Assembly: GCA_937924465.1 (NCBI GenBank)
Contig: CALDSP010000293.1
Span: 1 to 5,205, forward strand
DNA from: an uncultured Leptospiraceae bacterium
Lineage (GTDB): Bacteria > Spirochaetota > Leptospiria > Leptospirales > Leptospiraceae
Direction of reading: 5' to 3'
Length of the DNA: 5,205 bases
The notes beneath the pieces are model-generated. The model saw only the letters and a program-made list of their open reading frames with translations. It ran no database searches and had not been told where the DNA came from. Below, in pieces: positions 1 through 5,205 of the stretch. Numbering within the stretch: the stretch's first letter is position 1; each line of letters starts with the position of its first letter. The position numbers and the translations under genes were made by a program.

Positions 1-1090
1 CGCCAGCATATGTTAAATAAAAAATATATAAAATGGTAGGTAAAAAAAATAGGAAAAGAATTTCTATAATCTTAGGATAATCTAAAAAATCAATTGGTTG
101 TGTAGGAATTTCAAATTGATCCTTATAAGAAACACTAGCAAGCCTTCTTCGTAAAATCCGTTTTTCTTTCTTGTATTTTTGCAAAAATTTCAAAAACTTC
201 AAAGAAGAGATTACTAAAAAAGGAATAAAAAAAATAAAAACATAATAAGATCTAAAATAAAGTAAAGTATATTTTATCCCTTGTTCAGTAGAGTTTTGAT
301 TTCCATATTTAGCTATAAAACTATTTGGTAAAATCTTTCCATAATAATCCCACTTCCATAAACTATAAGGCAAATAGATACAAAGGATTGGGAAAATGAT
401 TAAGAAAATTTTTAGTTTTATTGTCTCTTTTGATTGATTTTTTAAACGAAACAAAATCACATAAGCAATTCCAAAACTAGCAAATAAAATTCCTTCTGGT
501 CTTGTAAGTGCCGAAAGGATAAGAAAGAGGTTACCTAAAAATAAGAAATGATGTTTTTCACTCCAAAGAATAAGAAAGTATCCAAGTAAAAGTAAAAGTC
601 CAAAAAAAGAAGTTTCAAGTCCTCCTGTGGCGTAAATTTGAGCATGAGTTTGTAATGCAAGAAGGAAAGAAGAAAGTGGAAAAAAATATTTATTGTTATT
701 GGAAACTTCATTGTGAAGTTTTTGACTCAGTAAGTAAAGTAGTACAATTGAAAATAAAAAAGAAATAATTCCCCAAAATTGCACCCAACGCAATGGATCA
801 ATTTTTAGAATCATCCCAAAGGCAATTCCTAAAGTCCATAAAAAATTTGTATATCCTTCTATAAATTCTCCTTCGTTAAAAACTAAACCTAGTCCTTGTG
901 TAAAATTTTTTGCATAACGGAAAGAAATAAAAGCATCGTCGCAGACCCATCGAAAGGAAATGGATCGCAAAAAAGCAATGACTAAAACCAAAACAAAAGC
1001 CCAAAAGTAGATTGGAAGTTTTTTTAAATTTAGAATTTTCTCGTAAATAAATCTTAAAAAAAGATTCGACTCTCCATTGAGTTTGTACAT
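1..1090 (-). CDS. Partial GT-C membrane glycosyltransferase (PMT/arabinosyltransferase-like), 3' end beyond the window
   Basis: Translating the minus strand from the ATG at 1090 gives 363 codons without a stop, up to the window edge, so the C-terminus is missing. Visible features: a short polar N-terminus, a first membrane helix at about residues 26-43, then the loop DDAFISFRYAKNF (51-63) with a DD pair, EGYTNFLW (78-85), GGLET (156-160), LTRPEG (195-200) and LPNSFIAKYG (254-263). In between lie several hydrophobic helices (about 103-121, 137-148, 161-176, 183-196, 201-214, 226-241, 283-297, 341-358). This order of motifs is typical of polytopic GT-C enzymes that use a polyprenyl-phosphate sugar donor; the acidic pair in the first external loop is the expected catalytic or metal site. 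It would act in the inner membrane on cell-envelope glycans or glycolipids. Acceptor and sugar cannot be inferred. A basic cytoplasmic stretch (about 298-317) precedes the last visible helix. The start is supported by AAAGGA three bases upstream. It is divergent from trkH. Family call is firm; exact function is unknown. Confidence 0.85.
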   Translation of the reverse strand, partial: MYKLNGESNLFLRFIYEKILNLKKLPIYFWAFVLVLVIAFLRSISFRWVCDDAFISFRYAKNFTQGLGLVFNEGEFIEGYTNFLWTLGIAFGMILKIDPLRWVQFWGIISFLFSIVLLYLLSQKLHNEVSNNNKYFFPLSSFLLALQTHAQIYATGGLETSFFGLLLLLGYFLILWSEKHHFLFLGNLFLILSALTRPEGILFASFGIAYVILFRLKNQSKETIKLKIFLIIFPILCIYLPYSLWKWDYYGKILPNSFIAKYGNQNSTEQGIKYTLLYFRSYYVFIFFIPFLVISSLKFLKFLQKYKKEKRILRRRLASVSYKDQFEIPTQPIDFLDYPKIIEILFLFFLPTILYIFYLTYAG

Positions 1091-1104
1091 ATTTCCTTTA
1101 TAAA
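1077..1104 (+). promoter_or_regulatory. Candidate sigma-70 promoter for a leaderless trkH mRNA
   Basis: TTGAGT (1077-1082) and TATAAA (1099-1104) are separated by 16 bases, a good fit to a -35/-10 pair (4/6 and 5/6 to consensus). Transcription would begin about five to seven bases after the -10 box, at roughly 1109-1111, which is exactly the ATG of trkH. No Shine-Dalgarno sequence precedes that ATG, so the two observations agree on a leaderless message. The -35 box lies inside the 5' coding end of the divergent glycosyltransferase gene. AT-rich DNA gives chance matches, so this is an inference. Confidence 0.4.
1094..1099 (-). promoter_or_regulatory. Ribosome binding site of the glycosyltransferase gene
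   Basis: On the minus strand AAAGGA is followed by AAT and then the ATG at 1090. The spacing of three bases is shorter than usual. It is the only recognisable Shine-Dalgarno sequence in front of a start in this window, and it supports the choice of ATG 1090. Confidence 0.45.
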
Positions 1105-1129
1105 TAGAATGCACTGGAATAGAAAACAA
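1101..1129 (-). promoter_or_regulatory. Weak candidate promoter for the glycosyltransferase gene, overlapping the trkH promoter
   Basis: On the minus strand TTGTTT (complement of 1124-1129) and TATTTA (complement of 1101-1106) are spaced by 17 bases; each matches consensus at only 3/6. The -10 element shares bases with the plus-strand TATAAA at 1099-1104, and the -35 lies inside the first codons of trkH. Because the two starts are only 18 bases apart, any promoter for this gene must lie in trkH coding sequence, so the position is reasonable, but the match is poor. Confidence 0.2.
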
Positions 1130-2938
1130 AAATTTTTCTTCCTCAAAATTTGGAAAGCTTTAGGGAAGCTCCGGGTCAATCTAAGGAATTATTATCTACA
1201 TTATATTAAAGAGTATGCAAAATTTTTATTTGGATTGTTAGGAACCTTTTCTATTGTTACTCTGATTCTTGAATTTGGATTTTATTATCCCATTGAACTA
1301 AGACCTATTGTGAAATTTATCAATTCAAGTATTATAAACTATATGATATTCTATGAATTGTTAGTCTTTTTATTTAACTATGAAAAAATCAAATACTACT
1401 TTCAAGAAAGAAAACCAGAGGCAGTAATTGCTATTTTAGTAATTATTCAAAAAATATTTTCTAAGGATATAATCTTCTTTTTTGAAACTTTAGAATGGGG
1501 AGAGATTGACGCCGAGACTGCTCCTTTGGCTTTTCTAGCTTTAAATCAAAGCTTTTTAATTTTTTCAAATTTTATTTCCTTTTTGCGTTCCACTCAATTT
1601 TATAATATTAACCGATTAAACCCTTCTTTTATGTTTTTTGTAAGTTTTGCCGCAATTATTTTTATTGGGATTCTATTTTTAGCAATGCCTAAAATGCACA
1701 ATAAGTCAATTTCTTTTATAGATTTATTGTTTACTGTAATTAGTGCAACTTGTGTAACGGGTTTAAGTACTATAAATATTTCTGAAGTTTTAAGTTTTCG
1801 TGGACAAGTTGTTTTAATGCTTCTTATTCAAGTAGGAGGATTGGGTTTAATTACCCTGACTAGTTTTTTTTCTATTTTTTTAGTTGGACAGGCATCTGTT
1901 AGTGATACCTTAATGATGAAAGATTTACTTAGCGAAGAGGCTATAGGAAGAGTAAAGAAATTAATTCGTGATATTACAATTCAAACAATTATTATTGAAA
2001 CGTTAGGTGCTATTTATTTGTATTTAACATTTCCATCTAAATTGGAGATTTATGGCTTTGATAAAATCTTTTTTTGTATATTTCATTCTGTTTCTGCTTT
2101 TTGTAATGCGGGTTTTTCACTTCTAAGTGCAGGGTTATCTGATCAAAATATTTGGAATGAAAAATTATTCCTTACTGGAATTATGTTTTTGATTATCTTT
2201 GGAGGACTTGGTTTTAGCACTTCTCAAGACTTATACAGAAAAATTTTTATTTATAGAAAACAACACTATCGTTTGAGTGTATCTACAAAACTTGGACTCA
2301 TTATTTATATTTTACTTTTCTTTTTAGGTATAGTTGCTTATTTTAATTTAGAACAGAACTACACTTTAAAAAATTTGAGTTTTTTTGATCAGCTTTTTCA
2401 TTCCTTATTTTATTCAGTTACCACAAGAACTGCAGGTTTCAATACTCTAGATTTAAATAAAATGAGTGAAGTTACTGTTTTCTTTTCTCTTCTTTTAATG
2501 TGGGTGGGAGCTTCTCCAAATTCTACAGGAGGAGGTATTAAAACGACTACTCTTGCAGTTAGTTTTTTACAAATTTATGGGTACATTCGAGGAACAGAAA
2601 AATTAGAAGTTTTTAATAGAAATATTCCAAGAGGTTCTATACGTCGAGCGTCAACTACAATTGTTTTATCTTTATTTATTATCTTTTTGGCTATTTTTGG
2701 AATTATGCTTAAAGAAAACTTTGCATTTATTGATATATGCTTTGAAGTAGTCTCTGCCTATGGAACAGTGGGGCTTTCAAGAGGTTTAACTCCCGAGCTT
2801 AGTTCTATTAGTAAAGTTTATCTTTGTTTTGTAATGTTTGCTGGAAGAGTAGGAATTCTAACTATACTCATTGCAATGATTCCGAAACAGACTCCTTATC
2901 GTTATGATTTACCAACGGAGTATGTGCTTGTTGGTTAG
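1109..2938 (+). CDS. trkH: TrkH/KtrB-family potassium uptake protein with N-terminal membrane extension
   Basis: Pore-forming subunit of a Trk/Ktr potassium uptake system in the inner membrane. Four M1-P-M2 repeats are visible, each with its filter glycine: TCVTGLS (214-220, G218), CNAGF (332-336, G335), RTAGFN (440-445, G443) and GTVGLS (552-557, G555). The third repeat carries ASPNSTGGGIKTTT (468-481), the gating-loop signature of the family, and the fourth M2 has the conserved Arg in AGRVG (578-582). The end PTEYVLVG also looks family-like, so the C-terminus is intact. At 609 residues it is longer than the usual 440-480: about 170 residues with three or four hydrophobic segments (39-60, 70-91, 104-125, 137-159) precede the first canonical M1 (173-193). 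No Shine-Dalgarno sequence precedes the ATG, but no better in-frame start is seen. The partner RCK subunit (TrkA/KtrA) is not in this window. The 3' end overlaps queG on the other strand. Whether the channel is TrkH-like or KtrB-like in ion coupling cannot be told. Confidence 0.93.
   Translation: MHWNRKQKFFFLKIWKALGKLRVNLRNYYLHYIKEYAKFLFGLLGTFSIVTLILEFGFYYPIELRPIVKFINSSIINYMIFYELLVFLFNYEKIKYYFQERKPEAVIAILVIIQKIFSKDIIFFFETLEWGEIDAETAPLAFLALNQSFLIFSNFISFLRSTQFYNINRLNPSFMFFVSFAAIIFIGILFLAMPKMHNKSISFIDLLFTVISATCVTGLSTINISEVLSFRGQVVLMLLIQVGGLGLITLTSFFSIFLVGQASVSDTLMMKDLLSEEAIGRVKKLIRDITIQTIIIETLGAIYLYLTFPSKLEIYGFDKIFFCIFHSVSAFCNAGFSLLSAGLSDQNIWNEKLFLTGIMFLIIFGGLGFSTSQDLYRKIFIYRKQHYRLSVSTKLGLIIYILLFFLGIVAYFNLEQNYTLKNLSFFDQLFHSLFYSVTTRTAGFNTLDLNKMSEVTVFFSLLLMWVGASPNSTGGGIKTTTLAVSFLQIYGYIRGTEKLEVFNRNIPRGSIRRASTTIVLSLFIIFLAIFGIMLKENFAFIDICFEVVSAYGTVGLSRGLTPELSSISKVYLCFVMFAGRVGILTILIAMIPKQTPYRYDLPTEYVLVG
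2868..2938. other. Convergent coding overlap of trkH and queG (71 bp)
   Basis: The trkH stop is at 2936-2938 and the queG stop (TGA on the minus strand) at 2868-2870, so 71 bases code on both strands. The trkH side is the conserved C-terminus ending PTEYVLVG. The queG side is a tail beyond the conserved core, so the likely history is loss of an earlier queG stop and extension into trkH. There is no room for an ordinary intergenic terminator between the two genes. Confidence 0.85.
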
Positions 2939-3872
2939 TTATTTTAATTTTTGTTACCCATTTTACATTTCTTATAAATTGTTTATAAGAGATTCTTTCC
3001 ATTGCACTTTGATTTTGTAGTTCAATCCATTCCTTTTCACTCAACGTATGAAGTTTATTTTTGAATTCTAAAATTTGAGATTTAATTTGAAATTCTTCCA
3101 CTAAACTAAAACGTTTCCATTTGATTGCTTTTTCATTCCATGGACAAACCATTTGACATATATCACAACCATAAATCCAATCTTGAAAAGGAACCTCTAG
3201 CTTTTCTGAACGTTCTTCTATAGTTAAATATGAAATACATTTTCGGGCATCAATTTTATATTCATCAAACAATGCACCTGTAGGGCAAGCCTCTAAGCAT
3301 TTTTTACAAGTTCCACATCTATCTGCTATCTCTCCACTTTCTTGTAATTCTAAATCGGTGAGTATGACGGAAAGAAAAAAATAAGAACCTTTTTTAGGAG
3401 AGATTAAATTTGTATTTTTTCCAATCCATCCAATTCCAGCTCTTTTCCCATAAATTTTTTCTGAAACGGGTAAACTGTCTACTCCCTGTCGAAAATGATT
3501 TTGAGGAAATAAGGAACACAACCATTTTAGTAAAGGTTTGGCTTTATTTTTTAAAACTTTATGGTAATCTTTTCCTAGGGCATATTGAGAAATTTTAAGT
3601 TCGGATGATTCAATGAAATCTTTACCTTCTTCAATTAAATAAATCAAACCAAGCACAATCACTGACTTGGGTTGGAAGCCTAAATTTTCTAATTTGAGTC
3701 GAATTGGTAAAGATTTTTCAAACCAAGTCATGTTTCCATGAAATCCTTTTTCAACCCAGGTTTTTATGTCTTGAATTTCGTTATGTAACAGTTCAGCTTT
3801 AGCAAATCCAACTAAATCAAATCCAAGACTTTGTGCCAAACTTATAATTTTATCTTCTATTCTCATGGTCAT
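2868..3872 (-). CDS. queG: Epoxyqueuosine reductase QueG
   Basis: Cytoplasmic cobalamin-dependent iron-sulfur enzyme that reduces epoxyqueuosine to queuosine at the wobble base of GUN tRNAs, the last step of queuosine synthesis. Residues are counted from the ATG at 3872 (334 aa). The N-terminal cobalamin-binding part includes SLGFDLVGFA (15-24), GVDSLPVSEK (130-139, with Asp132 at the expected proton-donor position) and AGIGWIGKN (145-153). The two-cluster ferredoxin-like part has CGTCKKCLEACP (186-197), KCISYLTIEER (211-221) and GCDICQMVCPWN (235-246). The core ends at about MERISYKQFIRN (291-302), as in short QueG proteins without HEAT repeats. The last 23 codons are a polar tail lying antisense to trkH. 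Possible starts are ATG 3872, ATG 3866 and an in-frame TTG at 3884. None has a good Shine-Dalgarno sequence; I prefer ATG 3872. It lies 47 bases downstream of the HExxH gene on the same strand, so co-transcription is likely. Confidence 0.93.
   Translation of the reverse strand: MTMRIEDKIISLAQSLGFDLVGFAKAELLHNEIQDIKTWVEKGFHGNMTWFEKSLPIRLKLENLGFQPKSVIVLGLIYLIEEGKDFIESSELKISQYALGKDYHKVLKNKAKPLLKWLCSLFPQNHFRQGVDSLPVSEKIYGKRAGIGWIGKNTNLISPKKGSYFFLSVILTDLELQESGEIADRCGTCKKCLEACPTGALFDEYKIDARKCISYLTIEERSEKLEVPFQDWIYGCDICQMVCPWNEKAIKWKRFSLVEEFQIKSQILEFKNKLHTLSEKEWIELQNQSAMERISYKQFIRNVKWVTKIKITNQQAHTPLVNHNDKESVSESLQ
2971..2989. repeat. Perfect 8-bp inverted repeat just after the trkH stop
   Basis: CTTATAAA (2971-2978) and TTTATAAG (2982-2989) are exact reverse complements with a three-base loop, TTG. 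The hairpin lies 33 bases after the trkH stop, inside the 3' part of queG. It is A/T-rich and no T run follows on either strand, so it is a poor intrinsic terminator. It could be a weak transcript-end or stability element, or chance. Confidence 0.3.
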
Positions 3873-3919
3873 TTTACTAATCAAACTTCAAAATCAAATT
3901 CAAATCTAAAAGAAAGATT

Positions 3920-5110
3920 TTATTTTTCTAATGAATTTTTATAATCTTTGTATTCTTCTCTGGAAGTTTGAAGAGTTTTTTTTAGATTCGAAATGCTATT
4001 TAACAATTTTTTTTGTTTTACGTTAGATTCAAATTGTTTTAAAAACTCTTTATTTTTATGATTCCATTTGTTTAAGGTTGCAATTAATTTTTTACCATGA
4101 TTTGTAAATTCTTCTAGATTTTTATTTAAATCATTCAAAGAATATTCTAACATTAGGGTTTCTTCTATAAACCTTGCACAACATGTCTCAAAATCTTTTT
4201 GAGTGAGTTTGGATGGACATTTGTCCCAATGATTTACAATTTCAAAAAACAGTTTGGCTCCAAAGCTAAATGTGAAAACGGCATGTAAAATTGCATAAAT
4301 TCCTCTAAGTTCTTTCCTCCAAGGAGAGTAAAAAACTTTTTGAGTATGTTTTGATTTTAAGATTTTATATTTTTTTAAAATTAAATTTAAATGATGATGT
4401 GCATTTTCATGAATTAAATCATCTATAGTTTGAAGTAAATTTCTATCAATCACGTTAATGTAAGAAATACCGGGTTCATGAAAAAAACTATAACTTACTA
4501 AGCCTTCTGACTGAACTATAATAATTTTTTGAGTTAGTATTTTATACAATGAATATCCATAAGGAAAAAATTTTTGTAGCTCTTCTTCTGCAAATTTTAG
4601 CTGTAAAATCTTATCTTTGGGAGTTTTGAAAGGAATTAGTTTTACACTTGCTCCAATTTTAGAAGGATCTTCGTTTGCTTTAAGATACCAGTTTAAAGAG
4701 TTTTGTTGAGTAGAATAAGTCTTGTTGTAATCAAGTAACTTTGATTGAGTTTCTTTTATCCAGTGTTTAATAATATTTTCAAGATCTTTCTTGTTTGAGT
4801 TTGTTCTTTCCCATTCTAAAAATCGAAAGTCTTCTTCTCCAAAATCTTCAATGAGATTTTTAGAAATCATTTCTTGAAATGAAGTAATTTCTTGAGAGTT
4901 TTTCAGTTGCTTTAGTGTTTGTTTAAAATATTTAAGCTCTGAATAATTTTGTAACCATGTATTCATTCCTGCCAACGAGTTTTCTTTTAAATATTTTTCA
5001 AATATAAAGATTTGTTTAGAGGAAAGTTCATTTCTTAAATTTTGAAATTCTAATATTAGACTTTCCTTATATTCTTGCAAAGTTTTTTGAATGAATTTTA
5101 GATCAAACAT
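3920..5110 (-). CDS. HExxH protein of the aKG-HExxH peptide beta-hydroxylase type
   Basis: A 396-residue soluble protein with no signal peptide or membrane helix. The core signature is DLIHENAHHHLNLIL (231-245), containing HExxH (His234, Glu235, His238), followed by YSPWRKELRGIYAILHAVF (261-279). HExxH, then a PWR element, then a Gly...LHAVF helix with a third His (His276) is the arrangement I know from the aKG-HExxH family (older name: HEXXH motif domain proteins). Members that have been studied are iron and 2-oxoglutarate dependent hydroxylases of ribosomally made peptides rather than proteases. The stretch SYSFFHEPGISYINVIDR (206-223) is probably the preceding beta-strand part of the same fold. 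Residues 1-130 and about 315-394 are highly charged and helical, the latter likely coiled coil. The start ATG lacks a Shine-Dalgarno sequence. It is first of a probable two-gene unit with queG. No precursor peptide is visible nearby. The family is likely, substrate unknown; a zinc metalloprotease is the alternative. Confidence 0.75.
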   Translation of the reverse strand: MFDLKFIQKTLQEYKESLILEFQNLRNELSSKQIFIFEKYLKENSLAGMNTWLQNYSELKYFKQTLKQLKNSQEITSFQEMISKNLIEDFGEEDFRFLEWERTNSNKKDLENIIKHWIKETQSKLLDYNKTYSTQQNSLNWYLKANEDPSKIGASVKLIPFKTPKDKILQLKFAEEELQKFFPYGYSLYKILTQKIIIVQSEGLVSYSFFHEPGISYINVIDRNLLQTIDDLIHENAHHHLNLILKKYKILKSKHTQKVFYSPWRKELRGIYAILHAVFTFSFGAKLFFEIVNHWDKCPSKLTQKDFETCCARFIEETLMLEYSLNDLNKNLEEFTNHGKKLIATLNKWNHKNKEFLKQFESNVKQKKLLNSISNLKKTLQTSREEYKDYKNSLEK

Positions 5111-5137
5111 AACACAAATATTGAAAAATTAGCAAAC

Positions 5138-5163
5138 GAATTGATTTCTTTAATATTCAATTC
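5138..5163. repeat. 7-bp inverted repeat upstream of the HExxH gene
   Basis: GAATTGA (5138-5144) and TCAATTC (5157-5163) are exact reverse complements separated by 12 bases. They lie 28 to 53 bases upstream of the start at 5110, in the only non-coding leader of the minus-strand pair. The position suits an operator, but the sequence is AT-rich and could be chance. The rest of 5111-5205 shows no convincing -35/-10 pair. Confidence 0.25.
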
Positions 5164-5205
5164 TATACAACAGAAACAAGAAATCATTGAAAAAAAATAG
5201 AAGTA

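Noticed and set aside
3410..3598. 62-codon plus-strand open frame
   Set aside because: It lies antisense within the conserved part of queG, has no ribosome binding site and shows no recognisable domain; it is a shadow of the real gene.
3902..3920. Small inverted repeat AAATCT/AGATTT in the gap between the HExxH gene and queG
   Set aside because: Six A/T-rich pairs with a seven-base loop are expected by chance here, and no T tract follows; not a convincing terminator or operator.
4396..4412. HENAHHH read as a zinc metalloprotease active site
   Set aside because: The following SPWR and LHAVF elements fit the aKG-HExxH hydroxylase arrangement better than the usual peptidase pattern with a downstream Glu or Asp ligand; kept only as an alternative.
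5111..5205. Possible promoter elements upstream of the HExxH gene (for example TATAGA or AATATT boxes)
   Set aside because: No -35 partner at a proper spacing; matches of this quality are common in such AT-rich DNA.
1..5205. CRISPR array, tRNA, rRNA or insertion sequence
   Set aside because: No regularly spaced repeats, no GC-rich cloverleaf segment, and no transposase-like reading frame or terminal inverted repeats were seen.

Overview
The window is strongly AT-rich bacterial DNA (by eye well under one-third G+C, with many A and T runs). It is densely coding and uses the standard code: TGA serves as a stop. It holds four protein genes and no RNA gene, mobile element or CRISPR array that I can see. 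Shine-Dalgarno (SD) sequences are weak or absent at three of the four starts. The gene content (a GT-C sugar transferase of the DDAFISFRY type, a long TrkH, a short QueG, an HExxH protein) would fit a Gram-negative or spirochaete-like bacterium such as a relative of Leptospirales. The sequence alone does not settle the taxon, so this is a weak guess.

Layout: (1) 1-1090, minus strand: the first 363 codons of a multi-pass membrane glycosyltransferase (GT-C fold, PMT/arabinosyltransferase-like), running off the left edge. (2) 1109-2938, plus strand: a complete 609-residue TrkH/KtrB-type potassium uptake subunit with all four pore loops and an extra N-terminal membrane region of about 170 residues. 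It starts only 18 nt from the divergent glycosyltransferase and looks leaderless. (3) 2868-3872, minus strand: queG, the epoxyqueuosine reductase of tRNA modification, whose 3' end runs 71 nt antisense into the end of trkH. (4) 3920-5110, minus strand: a 396-residue protein with the HExxH and SPWR...LHAVF signature of the aKG-HExxH peptide beta-hydroxylase family. It lies 47 nt upstream of queG on the same strand, so the two probably share a transcript. (5) 5111-5205: a short non-coding leader with an inverted repeat.

The genes do not form one obvious pathway. The most interesting item is the HExxH protein: its relatives modify ribosomal peptides, but here no precursor peptide, other maturation enzyme or exporter is visible and its only same-strand neighbour is a tRNA modification gene. 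The second is the gene packing: overlapping divergent promoters in about 20 bp at one end of trkH, and a convergent coding overlap at the other.
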